Part shown: in pieces, positions 17,461 to 26,594 of the stretch | How positions within the stretch are numbered: position 1 is the stretch's first letter | Layout of the letters: each line of letters begins with the position of its first letter | NCBI RefSeq assembly: GCF_003345655.1 | Contig: NZ_QQOH01000002.1 | Coordinates: forward strand, 186,001-250,000 | Source of the DNA: Motiliproteus coralliicola | Lineage (GTDB): Bacteria > Pseudomonadota > Gammaproteobacteria > Pseudomonadales > Balneatricaceae | Direction of reading: 5' to 3' | Length of the DNA stretch: 64,000 nt | The notes under the pieces: model-generated | Told to the model about the DNA's origin: nothing | The model's input: only the letters and a program-made list of their open reading frames with translations | Database searches by the model: none | Position numbers and translations under genes: made by a program

Positions 17461-18615
17461 ATGGCTCGGTTTTTTAGTCTGTCGCATCTGTCGGCCGGCC
17501 TGGTGGCGGTGCTGGTCGGTTATACCAGCTCGGTGGTGATCATCTTTCAGGCAGCCGAGGCGGCAGGTGCCAGCCAGGCCCAGATTGGCTCCTGGCTCTG
17601 GGCCCTGGGGATCGGCATGGGGGTGACCAGCATCGGGCTGTCATTGTATTACCGCACCCCGGTGCTGACGGCCTGGTCGACCCCGGGTGCGGCCTTGCTG
17701 GTGACCGGACTGGGGGATTTTTCGCTGCCCCAGGCGATCGGAGTGTTTCTGTTCAGCTCGCTGCTGATCACCGTCTGCGGGCTGAGCGGCTGGTTTGAGC
17801 GTTTGATGCGGCTGGTTCCGCAGTCGCTGGCGGCGGCGATGTTGGCGGGTGTGCTGCTGCCGTTCGGTCTGGCCCTGTTCGATGGGTTACAGCAGCAGAC
17901 CCTGCTGGTGGGATCGATGCTGCTCAGTTATCTACTGCTGCGACGCTGGTTGCCGCGCTACGGCATTCCGTTGACGCTGCTCGTTGGCGTGCTGGTGGCG
18001 ATGCAGCAGCAGTTGTTGCAATGGCAGTCGTTGCCCTGGGCACCGGCCACCCCGATCTGGGTGACCCCGGAGTTTGATCTGCAGGCATTGATCGGGGTCG
18101 GGATTCCGCTGTTTATCGTGACGATGGCGTCGCAAAATGTGCCGGGTGTCGCAGTGCTGCGGGCCAACGGTTATCCGTTATCGGCCTCGGGACCGGTGGG
18201 TTGGACCGGCATGACCGGTTTGGTGCTGGCACCGTTCGGTGGCTTTGCCTTCAATCTGGCGGCGATCACTGCGGCAATCTGCATGGGACGTGAGGCGGGG
18301 GAGAACCCGCAGCAGCGTTATATGGCGTCGGTCTGGGCCGGAATCTTTTATCTACTGACTGGGTTGTTCAGTACCGCGGTGGTGGTGCTGTTCGATGCGT
18401 TTCCGTCCGAACTGGTGATGGCGATCGCCGGGTTGGCGTTGTTGGGAACCATCGGCAACAGCCTGGCGGGGGCGCTGGCCAAGGAGCCGGGCCGAGAGGC
18501 CGCCTTGCTCTGTTTTCTGATTACCGCATCGGGTATCAGCCTGATGGGTATCGGCAGTGCCTTCTGGGGGTTACTGATCGGCTTACTGGCTCACCACCTG
18601 GGGCGGTCTGATTAG
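17461..18615 (+). CDS. BenE/YdcO-family membrane transporter
   Basis: 384 residues, about 12 hydrophobic segments. Conserved stretches include FSAGLVAVLVGYTSS-like SHLSAGLVAVLVGYTSSVVI, TPVLTAWSTPGAALL and TMASQNVPGVAVLRANGY, typical of the benzoate:H+ symporter (BenE) family. The start at 17461 follows GGGAGG; the frame is open further upstream but would run through the operators. No benzoate genes are nearby, so YdcO-like with unknown substrate is safer than benzoate transporter. Confidence 0.88.
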   Translation: MARFFSLSHLSAGLVAVLVGYTSSVVIIFQAAEAAGASQAQIGSWLWALGIGMGVTSIGLSLYYRTPVLTAWSTPGAALLVTGLGDFSLPQAIGVFLFSSLLITVCGLSGWFERLMRLVPQSLAAAMLAGVLLPFGLALFDGLQQQTLLVGSMLLSYLLLRRWLPRYGIPLTLLVGVLVAMQQQLLQWQSLPWAPATPIWVTPEFDLQALIGVGIPLFIVTMASQNVPGVAVLRANGYPLSASGPVGWTGMTGLVLAPFGGFAFNLAAITAAICMGREAGENPQQRYMASVWAGIFYLLTGLFSTAVVVLFDAFPSELVMAIAGLALLGTIGNSLAGALAKEPGREAALLCFLITASGISLMGIGSAFWGLLIGLLAHHLGRSD

Positions 18616-18696
18616 CTGATCGAGGGATAGCGAGGGTGATGGGTGCCGAGCCGGGTTCCCTGTTGGTGAAGGGATCGAGGCTCGGCGGAGAGACTA

Positions 18697-18903
18697 TCAG
18701 GCTGCGTGGGGCAGCATGGACGGCTCGGTTTCGGCGTGATCCTGCTCGTGGCGCTGCCGTTCAGGAAAGAACTCATCCAGGATTGAATCCGGGAGTTCGT
18801 TATCCGGGTCAAGTTTTTCGGCGTACCAGGATAGGATCAGCACAGCGCCGACCAACAACAGAAATAGGCTGTAGCCCAATAAAATGATCAAGAAATTAGC
18901 CAT
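18697..18903 (-). CDS. Small single-span membrane protein, unknown
   Basis: 68 residues from the ATG at 18903: one transmembrane helix at the very N-terminus (ANFLIILLGYSLFLLLVGAV) and an acidic, hydrophilic tail rich in Asp/Glu/His. An upstream ATG at 18951 would add 16 polar residues. I do not recognise the family. It stands alone between the BenE-type gene and the cyclase. Confidence 0.55.
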   Translation of the reverse strand: MANFLIILLGYSLFLLLVGAVLILSWYAEKLDPDNELPDSILDEFFPERQRHEQDHAETEPSMLPHAA

Positions 18904-18951
18904 TGTTACAACATTCCGATTTTGAGGCTCTATAACATCCGTGCGGCTCAT

Positions 18952-19289
18952 CGGAGACCAGACTCAAGCCGAAGGGTGGTCAGCTTTGGGTGAGTCGCAG
19001 GGGGAATTTGACGCCTTTTGACCTAGAGTTTCGTTGATCTATGTCAGTTATTTCTGTGGATTTGAAAAAATCAGGTTTAGTCCGGTAGGGATTTTGATCT
19101 TCCTCAAAAAATTATTCTGTATCGCTGGTTGTCCTATAGTTTGAATTACTGGCGGTCGTCCTTATCTATAAGCGTTCGTCATACAGGAACAGAGCCTTCG
19201 GACTGTTGTCCATATCGGGGTTGTTATCCTGATCGGGACTGGGCTGGTGTTCCAGCTATCCAATTTGTTGTCTTTCTTTGAGGTAATCC
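18952..19289. other. Intergenic region before the cyclase gene
   Basis: About 340 bp without a gene. An FNR-like but imperfect box (TTGATCTATGTCAG, 19034-19047) is the only pattern seen. A good ribosome site (TTGAGGTAATCC) lies directly before the cyclase ATG. Confidence 0.4.
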
Positions 19290-20489
19290 ATGCACCATGC
19301 CGACTGGTCGGTTGAACCGATTCTTGAGTGGCTGATGGGAGATGGGCGTCGACTTCGATGCCCTGGTGAGCTGACCGAACAACTGGGTCAGCAGCTGTTG
19401 GCCAACGGTTGCCCCGTCGCCCGTATCCGGCTGAGCCTGCGAACCCTGCATCCGTTGGTCAGCGGCAGCAGTTTTACCTGGTGGCGGGATCAGAATCTGG
19501 TTGAGGAGTATCGTCCGCCCCACAGTATCCAGCAGTCGGACGACTATCTTGGCAGCCCGGTGGAGTACGTGCAGAACACGGGTCGGCCGATCCGTTATCG
19601 GCTCGACAGCCTGGAAAAGACCAAGCAGGGCCACAGTCTGCTTCGCGGCCTCTACGATGACGGCATCCGCGACTATGTCGCTTATCCGATGTACCAGGTT
19701 CACAGCGACAGCTACACCGTCTTTATTCTGGCGACCGACGACCAAGCCGGTTTCAGTGACCAGGCGTTGGTGCAGCTGGAAAAACTCAGCCGGTATCTGG
19801 CCCCGGTGATGGAAGTGTTGTCGCTGGACAGTTCCGCCAAGGCGTTACTGAACACCTACCTGGGGGAGCGGTCCGGCCAGCGGGTACTGGATGGCCAGGT
19901 ACAGCGTGGTGACGGCGAGGTGATCGAATCTGTGCTTTGGTACAGCGATCTGCGTAACTTCACCGCCATCAGCGAGCAGTTGCCCCCGCCGCAGCTGCTG
20001 AAACTGCTGAACTGCTATTTCGAAAAGATCAAAACCGCGGTCAACGAGCACGGCGGCGAGATCATGCGCTTTATCGGCGATGCGATGCTGATTATCTTTC
20101 CCGCCGACGAGAGCCGCTCTCCGCAACAGGCTTGTTGGGATGCATTGGCGGCCGCCAAAATGGCCCAACGGCTGGTTCGTGAAGCCAACGAAGAGCTTGG
20201 CTCCGAGGGGATGCCTGAGATCCGCTACGGCCTGGGGCTCGACCTTGGCCGGGTCATCTACGGTAATGTCGGCGCGGTCGATCGACTCGATTTCACCGTA
20301 ATGGGCAACGCGGTCAACCGGGCGGCCCGTTTGCAGGAACTGACCAAGACCAACGGCTTTCCGCTGATCACCTCCGAAGCCTTCGCGGCGCAATTTGATG
20401 AGCGCGCTCCGTGCCGGTTCGAATCCTGCGGACGGATCGAACTGAAGGGGATCGCCGAGCCGGTGAAGGCGTTCGGGATGAACTATTAA
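19290..20489 (+). CDS. Adenylate/guanylate cyclase (class III) with N-terminal sensor-like region
   Basis: 399 residues. Residues ~1-180 look like a GAF-type soluble sensor. Residues ~205-395 form the class III cyclase domain: the first metal Asp in LWYSDLRNFTAIS, the second in MRFIGDAMLIIF, and the transition-state Asn/Arg in TVMGNAVNRAARLQ. There is no membrane segment, so it should be a cytosolic cAMP (or cGMP) producer. It is a single-gene unit; the ligand of the N-terminal part cannot be told from sequence. Confidence 0.88.
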   Translation: MHHADWSVEPILEWLMGDGRRLRCPGELTEQLGQQLLANGCPVARIRLSLRTLHPLVSGSSFTWWRDQNLVEEYRPPHSIQQSDDYLGSPVEYVQNTGRPIRYRLDSLEKTKQGHSLLRGLYDDGIRDYVAYPMYQVHSDSYTVFILATDDQAGFSDQALVQLEKLSRYLAPVMEVLSLDSSAKALLNTYLGERSGQRVLDGQVQRGDGEVIESVLWYSDLRNFTAISEQLPPPQLLKLLNCYFEKIKTAVNEHGGEIMRFIGDAMLIIFPADESRSPQQACWDALAAAKMAQRLVREANEELGSEGMPEIRYGLGLDLGRVIYGNVGAVDRLDFTVMGNAVNRAARLQELTKTNGFPLITSEAFAAQFDERAPCRFESCGRIELKGIAEPVKAFGMNY

Positions 20490-20522
20490 GCCGGAGTAAG
20501 TCAGCCGGTATAAGTAGCCGGT

Positions 20523-21449
20523 TTAAGCAGTCTGGATCAGGCTGGGGCGCCCCAACGCACTGGCCTGACCGCCGTGCTGCTGGAGATAGTCCTGAATTCC
20601 CATGTACGACGGCCAGCGGTTATCGCACCAGTCCGGCGCCAGCAGGGTAGGACGACGGGCGGTGGCGGTGACCCGATGCAACACCACCTCCCAGGGGGTG
20701 CGGCGGATCATCTCGCCGGCGGTGCGGATATAGTCGTCCATCTCCAGCGCCTGGATCTCACCCTGTTTCCATTGTCGCGCCATCTGGCTGCCGCGCACGA
20801 TATGCAGCGGATGCAGTTTCAGTCCTTCGCAGCCTTCCTCCAGCACCCGCTCCAGGGTGATCAGGCTTTGTTCCGGCAGTTCCCCCGGTAAACCGATGAT
20901 CAGGTGGGTGCAGACCTTGAGCCCATACTGATGGGCTCGACGGACCGCGTCCTGGTAGGCGGCAAAACCGTGGCCGCGGTTGATCCGTTCCAGGGTCGAA
21001 TCGAAGGCGCTCTGCAGCCCCAGTTCCAGCCACACCTCGGCCCCTTGCTGCTGGTATTCGGCCAGTAGTTGCAGCGCCGAGTCCGGGACACAGTCCGGCC
21101 GGGTACCGACGCACAGACCGACGATATCGGTGACCTCTAACGCCTCCTCGTACATCTGCTTCAGCACCGCCACTTCGGCGTAGGTGTTGGTGTAGGCCTG
21201 GAAGTAGGCCAGGTACTTCTTGGCCCGCATTCCCGGTTTGCTGGTTTCGAGCTGATCGCGGATGCTCAGCTGGGTGTTGGTTTTGGAGCTGAACGAGGCG
21301 TTGTTGCAGAAGGTGCAGCCGCCAAGGCCCAGGCTGCCGTCGCGGTTGGGGCAGGTGAAGTCGGCATCGATGGTCAGCTTATGGACCTTGTGGCCGAAAC
21401 GCTGTTTCAGGTCCCGGCCGAGAGAATTGATCAGATTGTCCGGCTGCAT
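20523..21449 (-). CDS. yhcC: Radical SAM protein, YhcC family (TIGR01212)
   Basis: 308 residues. The radical SAM cluster motif is the long-spaced form CPNRDGSLGLGGCTFC (C-x12-C-x2-C), typical of YhcC, preceded by GHKVHKLTIDADF. It also carries ELGLQSAFDSTLERINRGHGF. Function is unproven; YhcC is commonly linked to tRNA or arginine-related metabolism. It is convergent with the cyclase. Confidence 0.92.
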   Translation of the reverse strand: MQPDNLINSLGRDLKQRFGHKVHKLTIDADFTCPNRDGSLGLGGCTFCNNASFSSKTNTQLSIRDQLETSKPGMRAKKYLAYFQAYTNTYAEVAVLKQMYEEALEVTDIVGLCVGTRPDCVPDSALQLLAEYQQQGAEVWLELGLQSAFDSTLERINRGHGFAAYQDAVRRAHQYGLKVCTHLIIGLPGELPEQSLITLERVLEEGCEGLKLHPLHIVRGSQMARQWKQGEIQALEMDDYIRTAGEMIRRTPWEVVLHRVTATARRPTLLAPDWCDNRWPSYMGIQDYLQQHGGQASALGRPSLIQTA

Positions 21450-21608
21450 CGCCCGCTCCCTGTCGAACCTATCGCGTGGTTATTTTGTGAGCGGCGATTC
21501 TAGCAACGGACGAAGCCGTTTAGGGGGACGCTCGAGGGTTAAATCGAGCGCAATTGTTGCAGGTCAAATCCAGCCGTGACTCCCAGCCCCGGGCGGAGCC
21601 GGGGGCGC

Positions 21609-22247
21609 TCAGCCCAGTGCCTTGGCGACAAAATCCGCCAGGACGAGGCCGAGCTTCTGGTGTTCGGATTGGTCGAGATGAATGCCGTCGATCGGGCTGG
21701 CATGAATCAGCGGGTTGCTGTCGAAGAACAGGCAATCCTGTTCCTGCGCCAGCTGTTGCAGCTGCTGATTGAAGCCACGACTTCGCTCGGCAGCGCCGAC
21801 GAATTTATCCGCTATCGCGCCCTTCGGCTGTCTGATCACCGGCGGTGCCACCAGCAGGATTCGCGGCACCGGCATCCCCGGTTCGATCGGAGCCTGGCGG
21901 ATCGTGTTGATCAGCTTGGCGTTGCCCTGGACCGACATCAGCGCATCGAGGCTGTGGGTGCTCTGGAAATCGTTATTGCCCAGCATCAGGATCACCAGGC
22001 TCAACGGCGAGTGCATCTCGATCACCTGGGCCAGGCCCTCGGAGCCGTCACGGCCGGGCTTGAACGGATCATCCCAGGCGGTGCGGCGACCGTTGAGGCA
22101 GTTCTCGATAACCCGAACCGAGCGATCCTGACTGATCAGGCTCCGCTCCAGTACGCCGGGCCAGCGATGTTCAAACGCGAGACGGCCACGGGTGCCGGGG
22201 ATGATGCCCCATGACAGGCTGTCGGAATAAACCAGAATCTGTTCCAT
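21609..22247 (-). CDS. SGNH/GDSL hydrolase family esterase
   Basis: 212 residues, no signal peptide. Block I is VYSDSLSWG (Ser nucleophile at about residue 10), block III is LMLGNNDFQ (about residue 89), and block V DGIHLDQSEH supplies the Asp/His pair. It resembles cytosolic arylesterase-like members of the family. A perfect CCCCGG-GCGGAG-CCGGGG hairpin (about 21589-21606) sits just past its stop without a T-run. It is downstream of ppx in the same direction. Confidence 0.85.
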   Translation of the reverse strand: MEQILVYSDSLSWGIIPGTRGRLAFEHRWPGVLERSLISQDRSVRVIENCLNGRRTAWDDPFKPGRDGSEGLAQVIEMHSPLSLVILMLGNNDFQSTHSLDALMSVQGNAKLINTIRQAPIEPGMPVPRILLVAPPVIRQPKGAIADKFVGAAERSRGFNQQLQQLAQEQDCLFFDSNPLIHASPIDGIHLDQSEHQKLGLVLADFVAKALG

Positions 22248-22290
22248 CGAGTCGTCTCCTTGTTAATCGGTCCCCAGCGGCGGTCAACGA

Positions 22291-23835
22291 TTATTTGAAC
22301 AGCAGCGGGTAGTCGATCTGTTGCAGGTAGTCGGCTTCCTGCTCCAGATTGGTCCGGGTCAGCGGGTGCTCATCGAGCCAGCCTTCCGGGAATTTCAGCT
22401 TCATCCGGTCTTCCCGGAACTTGAGTTTAACGGAGGGTACCTGTTCCGGCAGCCGGGTCTGATTCAGCAGCACCGCCAGACGCAGGATGGTGCACAACGC
22501 CAGCAGCACCTGGCGTCGCATCGGTCGGAAGCGCTCCAGTTCCAGTAGCGGCAGCTTGCGCCGGTGGCCGCGAACCAGCAGCGCCAGTTGCAGCTGTTCA
22601 CGCTGGCTGAACCCCATCAGGTCGGAGTGTTCGACCAGGTAGGCGCCATGTTTCTGGAACTGGCTGTGGGAGATCGCCAGCCCCGCTTCGTGAAGGCGCG
22701 CGGCCCAACTGATCAGGCTGCGGTAGCGATCGGTATCGAACGGGGTCTGGGCCAGGCACTCCAGGGCGGTCTGTTCCACCGCGGCGGCATGGTCGGCGTC
22801 GATATGGTAGCGCTGCATCATCGCGCTGATGGTGCGTTCGCGGACATCTTCGTGGCGGCGGCGGCCGACCAGATCGTACAGCAGGCCTTCGCGCAGGGCG
22901 CCGTCGGAGTAGCGCAGTTCGCTGATCTTCAACGCTTCGAAGATCGCAATCAGGATCGCCAGGCCGCCGGGTAGCACCCGGGCCCGCTGCGGCTTCAACT
23001 GCTCGAATTCGATCGCATCGACGCTGTCGAACTCCTGCAACATCTGCTGCAGCTTCTTCAGGTTCAGCAGGGTCAGGTGCTGCGGGCCGGTGGGGTCGAA
23101 CTGGCACAGTCGCAGCAGCGCCTTGGCGGTGCCGGAAGAGGCCACCGCATCCTGCCAGCCAAGCTTGCGGTAACGCTTGCGTAGGGTCAGCAGCTCCAAG
23201 TGGGCGGCGTGGATGGCGCGCTTGAAGTTCTTATTGCTGAGCTTGCCGTTGGCAAAAAAGCGACGGGTGTAGGAGACGCAGCCCATGTGCAGGCTCTCCA
23301 GCTCCACCGGTGAGAAGCGCTGGCCGATAATCAACTCGGTGCTGCCGCCGCCTATGTCGATCACCAGACGGCGCTCGTCGTCATCGGCCAGCGAATGGGC
23401 CACGCCCAGATAGACCAGACGGGCCTCTTCGCGACCGGAGATGATCTCCACCGGGCAGTCGAACAGTTGCTCGGCCAGCTCGATAAAGTCCATTCGGTTG
23501 CGGGCCGCCCGCAGGGTGTTGGTGCCGACGATGCGGATCTGCTCGCGGGGGATACCGGCGACTCGCTGGGCAAAAAGCTCCAGGCAGGCGATACCGCGCT
23601 GTTGCGCCTCTTCGCTGAGCTGGCGGTCGCTATCCAGTCCGGCGGCCAACTGAACCTTCTCGCCCATCCGGTCGATCGGTTGCAGCTCGTCCTGCACCAG
23701 TCGCGCCACGATCAGGTGGAAACTGTTGGAGCCCAGGTCGATGGCCGCGTATTGGGTCGAGAGCTGATCATGATCGAGTTCGGGATGATGGCTGTCGGTG
23801 TCGCCGTTACTGCGTGAAAGGGACGGATCGGTCAT
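22291..23835 (-). CDS. ppx: Exopolyphosphatase
   Basis: 514 residues. ASKHA phosphatase fold with AAIDLGSNSFHLIVA (phosphate 1 loop), VIDIGGGSTELIIG (phosphate 2 loop), and a C-terminal HD-like helical domain (about 320-514). It releases Pi from polyphosphate, opposing ppk1 at 5807. The length suits Ppx rather than the shorter GppA-like forms, although both share these motifs. It is divergent from the plcP-like gene, with the Pho-box array in between oriented towards plcP. Confidence 0.93.
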   Translation of the reverse strand: MTDPSLSRSNGDTDSHHPELDHDQLSTQYAAIDLGSNSFHLIVARLVQDELQPIDRMGEKVQLAAGLDSDRQLSEEAQQRGIACLELFAQRVAGIPREQIRIVGTNTLRAARNRMDFIELAEQLFDCPVEIISGREEARLVYLGVAHSLADDDERRLVIDIGGGSTELIIGQRFSPVELESLHMGCVSYTRRFFANGKLSNKNFKRAIHAAHLELLTLRKRYRKLGWQDAVASSGTAKALLRLCQFDPTGPQHLTLLNLKKLQQMLQEFDSVDAIEFEQLKPQRARVLPGGLAILIAIFEALKISELRYSDGALREGLLYDLVGRRRHEDVRERTISAMMQRYHIDADHAAAVEQTALECLAQTPFDTDRYRSLISWAARLHEAGLAISHSQFQKHGAYLVEHSDLMGFSQREQLQLALLVRGHRRKLPLLELERFRPMRRQVLLALCTILRLAVLLNQTRLPEQVPSVKLKFREDRMKLKFPEGWLDEHPLTRTNLEQEADYLQQIDYPLLFK

Positions 23836-23954
23836 AGGTTCGGGCTGTCACTGCGATTGATTTGTGGGCGCTTTCCAGGCCAATTTCGGGCCAGTGTATC
23901 AAAAGCTGTCGGCCTGTTGGCCGGCAAAGCGCTCGGTGGTTGAGGCGTTGGCGG

Positions 23955-24010
23955 CTGTCATCAAGTTGTCATGGCGGAGTCATCCCGGCGACATAAGCGC
24001 GCCTTAGGCT
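23955..24010 (+). promoter_or_regulatory. Tandem Pho-box array and -10 upstream of the plcP-like gene
   Basis: Four heptamers recur every 11 bp: CTGTCAT-caag, TTGTCAT-ggcg, GAGTCAT-cccg, GCGACAT-aagc (23955-23994). The first two are almost the E. coli PhoB consensus. Ten nt after the last heptamer comes TAGGCT (24005-24010), the same hexamer at the same spacing as before the olsF-like gene. The message would have a very short leader before the ATG at 24019. Confidence 0.85.
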
Positions 24011-24018
24011 GAGCAGCC

Positions 24019-24873
24019 ATGCAGAATCCGATCCTATCATCGTTGGTGGCCCCCGCTTCCTTGGCAGCAGAGGCCGAGAAGAGCGAGCATTCCCACCATC
24101 GCGCCGCCACCCATTACCGCACCATCTGGATCTCCGATACCCATCTGGGGACCAAGGGGTGCCAGGCGGAGAAACTGGCCCGTTTCCTGAAGAAGAATAG
24201 CTGCGATCAGCTCTACCTGGTCGGCGACATCATCGACGGCTGGCGGATGCGTAAGGGCGGCTACTGGCCTCAATCCCATACCAACGTGATCCGACGCATT
24301 CTGACCCTGGCCAAGCGTGGTACCCGGGTCACCTACGTGATCGGCAACCACGACGAGTTTCTGCGCCGTTACGACGAGGAGAGCTTCGGCAATATCGCTC
24401 TGACCAACGAGGCGATCCATAAGACCGCCGATGGCCGCGAGCTGCTGGTGATCCACGGCGATCAGTTCGACACCGTGGTGCGCTGTCACAAGTGGGTGGC
24501 CCACTTGGGCGATGTGGCCTACGAGACCCTGCTGGTGGTGAACCGCTGGTACAACCAGCTGCGACGGCTGCTGGGTTACGAGTACTGGTCGTTGTCGGCG
24601 TTTTTGAAGCACAAGGTCAAGCGGGCGGTCAGCTACATCACCGACTTCGAAGAGATTCTGGCCCACGAATGCCGTCGGCGTGGGCTGCACGGGGTCGTCT
24701 GCGGCCATATCCACCACCCGGAGATGCGCACCATCGACGAGATCGAATACCTCAACTGCGGCGACTGGGTGGAATCCTGTTCGGCCCTGGTCGAGTTGGA
24801 AGACGGACAGATTCAACTGATCGACTGGCAATCCATAGAACGGAGTTCAAAAGCATGGCGCAAGGCGGGATGA
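24019..24873 (+). CDS. plcP: PlcP-type metallophosphoesterase (often annotated UDP-2,3-diacylglucosamine diphosphatase)
   Basis: 284 residues. Calcineurin-like phosphoesterase with ISDTHLGTKG, YLVGDIIDGW, IGNHDEF, VIHGDQFD and VCGHIHHPE metal-binding motifs. LpxH enzymes are shorter (about 240) and begin SDLHL; the longer DTHLGTKGCQAE form with a GT partner is the PlcP type. PlcP removes phosphorylated head groups from membrane phospholipids under phosphate stress to yield diacylglycerol. The adjacent glycosyltransferase and the strong Pho boxes fit that role. Homology to LpxH-like proteins of other function remains an alternative. Confidence 0.75.
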   Translation: MQNPILSSLVAPASLAAEAEKSEHSHHRAATHYRTIWISDTHLGTKGCQAEKLARFLKKNSCDQLYLVGDIIDGWRMRKGGYWPQSHTNVIRRILTLAKRGTRVTYVIGNHDEFLRRYDEESFGNIALTNEAIHKTADGRELLVIHGDQFDTVVRCHKWVAHLGDVAYETLLVVNRWYNQLRRLLGYEYWSLSAFLKHKVKRAVSYITDFEEILAHECRRRGLHGVVCGHIHHPEMRTIDEIEYLNCGDWVESCSALVELEDGQIQLIDWQSIERSSKAWRKAG

Positions 24874-25907
24874 AAACGCTACTGATCATTACCGACGCCT
24901 GGTATCCCCAAACCAACGGGGTGGTGACGACACTAAACCGTATCGTCGAACTGCTGGAGCCCCAGGGTATCCGCACCGAAGTGATCCATCCCGGTCTGTT
25001 CAAGACCTTGCCGACGCCGGGTTACGCCGAGATTCGGATGGCCTGGAACCCGTGGAAGTTTGGTCGGTTGTATCGTGAGATCAACCCGGACTTTGTCCAT
25101 ATCGCCACCGAAGGGACCATCGGCTGCTGGGGTCGTCGCTGGCTGCTGAAGCGCAAGATTCCGTTCACCACCTCGCTGCATACCCGCTTCCCCGAGTACG
25201 TCAACGAGCGCCTGCCGATCATGCCGGTGAGCTGGGGCTACCGTTTCCTGCGCTGGTTCCACCGACCGGCCCGCACCACCCTGGTCACGACCCAGAGCTG
25301 TATGGAGGATCTGGCCGACAAGGGATTCAGCAATATGCGGGTCTGGGGTCGTGGCGTCGATGTTGAGGCCTTTGCGCCGTTGCAGGATCGCGAACATCCC
25401 TACCATGACCCGTTGCTGCTTTACGTCGGCCGGGTGGCGGTGGAGAAGAATCTGCGCGCCTTTCTGGACCTGCAGCTGTTCGGCAAGAAGGTCGTGGTTG
25501 GCGATGGCCCGTCGATGAAGGCGTTGCAGCGCGAGTACCCCGACGTGGTCTTTACCGGCTTCCGTTACGGCAAGGAGCTGGCGGAAGAGTACGGTCGCGC
25601 CGATGTGTTCGTGTTTCCGTCGCTGACCGATACCTTCGGGCTGGTGATGCTCGAAGCGATGGCCTGCGGCACGCCGGTGGCAGCCTATCCGGTCTGTGGC
25701 CCGATCGATGTGGTCGAGGAGGGCGTCAACGGGGCGCTGGACGATGATCTGGAGTTGGCGGTCAAACGGGCCCTGAAGGTGCCGCGTGGGCAGTGCCGGG
25801 AGTACGCCGAGAACCACAGCTGGCAGCGTTGCGCCGAGATCTTCCTCGAGACCCTGGTACCGGTCGATGCCAGCCGGTCGATGGCAACGGCGGTGCTGCC
25901 GGACTAG
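24870..25907 (+). CDS. agt: Glycosyltransferase (GT4 family), Agt-like diacylglycerol glycosyltransferase
   Basis: 345 residues. GT-B fold: N-terminal motif ITDAWYPQTNGVVTTLNRI, C-terminal nucleotide-sugar motif VFPSLTDTFGLVMLEAMACG (E-x7-E type). Its ATG overlaps the plcP stop (ATGA); an in-frame ATG at 24855 with GGAG nine nt upstream is the alternative. In marine bacteria this partner of PlcP glycosylates diacylglycerol, giving phosphorus-free glycolipids. The assignment rests on the family plus the pairing and Pho boxes; the sugar donor is unknown. Confidence 0.72.
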   Translation: MKTLLIITDAWYPQTNGVVTTLNRIVELLEPQGIRTEVIHPGLFKTLPTPGYAEIRMAWNPWKFGRLYREINPDFVHIATEGTIGCWGRRWLLKRKIPFTTSLHTRFPEYVNERLPIMPVSWGYRFLRWFHRPARTTLVTTQSCMEDLADKGFSNMRVWGRGVDVEAFAPLQDREHPYHDPLLLYVGRVAVEKNLRAFLDLQLFGKKVVVGDGPSMKALQREYPDVVFTGFRYGKELAEEYGRADVFVFPSLTDTFGLVMLEAMACGTPVAAYPVCGPIDVVEEGVNGALDDDLELAVKRALKVPRGQCREYAENHSWQRCAEIFLETLVPVDASRSMATAVLPD

Positions 25908-26548
25908 AACGCCCCCTCGTCCTGCAACAGGGCATAGATGGATTGAGCCAGCTGCCGATAACCGTCGCGGTTGAGGTGGATTGGATCCGATTTCAGCGAC
26001 GGGCTGCGCAGCAAGTCCGCAATCATCTCGCCGTCGAACACCAGTTGATACTCCTCGGCCAGCTCGCGGTAGAGCGGGGCGGAATCGGAGAACAGTGATT
26101 TCTGCGGCACCCCGATCAGCACCGTCGGGATTCCCCGATTATCGGCCAGCTCGATCATCGCTTTCAGGTTGGCCTTGATCTGCGCCTGGGGGTGATTACG
26201 CAGAATATCGTTGCCACCCTCGATCAGGATTAATAGCTCCGGGTGATTTTGATCCAGCAGCTGCGGCAACCTCGCCAACCCCCGGTCGGTGGTCTCGCCA
26301 GAGACACCGGCATTGATCACGCTGACACCGCTCAGCTGCTCCAGCACCTTGGGGTAGCTGTTGGCCGAATGAGTGCCGACCCCCACCGTCAGGCTGTCAC
26401 CAAAGGCCAGAATAGTGGCGTCACCGGGCAGTGGCTCCAGCTTGGATTCACCGCAGCCGCTAAGCAGCAGGGTTAGCAACAGGCTCAGCATTCTTAGGGG
26501 CTGCAGGCGCAGGGTCAGGAACTGAGGACGCACGCGGGACCGCATCAT
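25904..26548 (-). CDS. SGNH-family esterase lipoprotein (TesA-like)
   Basis: 214 residues. The N-terminal signal ends in a lipobox (LLLTLLLSGC, Cys about 31), so it should be a lipid-anchored envelope protein. Catalytic blocks are AFGDSLTVGVG, IEGGNDILR and DPIHLNRDGY. It resembles the TesA/arylesterase lysophospholipase group. The 3' end overlaps the agt-like gene by 4 bases (convergent). The start may instead be a shorter downstream Met. Confidence 0.85.
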   Translation of the reverse strand: MMRSRVRPQFLTLRLQPLRMLSLLLTLLLSGCGESKLEPLPGDATILAFGDSLTVGVGTHSANSYPKVLEQLSGVSVINAGVSGETTDRGLARLPQLLDQNHPELLILIEGGNDILRNHPQAQIKANLKAMIELADNRGIPTVLIGVPQKSLFSDSAPLYRELAEEYQLVFDGEMIADLLRSPSLKSDPIHLNRDGYRQLAQSIYALLQDEGAF

Positions 26549-26594
26549 GGGAAGTTAGCCGCGATTACACGGGATTGGTCGTTCATTGAGGGCA

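Noticed and set aside
19034-19047. FNR/DNR-like box TTGATCTATGTCAG upstream of the cyclase gene
   Set aside because: The second half-site matches only three of five bases and no good -10 lies at the class II distance.
24019-24873. Assignment as LpxH, UDP-2,3-diacylglucosamine diphosphatase of lipid A synthesis
   Set aside because: Longer than LpxH, SDTHLGTKG rather than SDLHL, coupled to a glycosyltransferase and preceded by Pho boxes; PlcP fits better.
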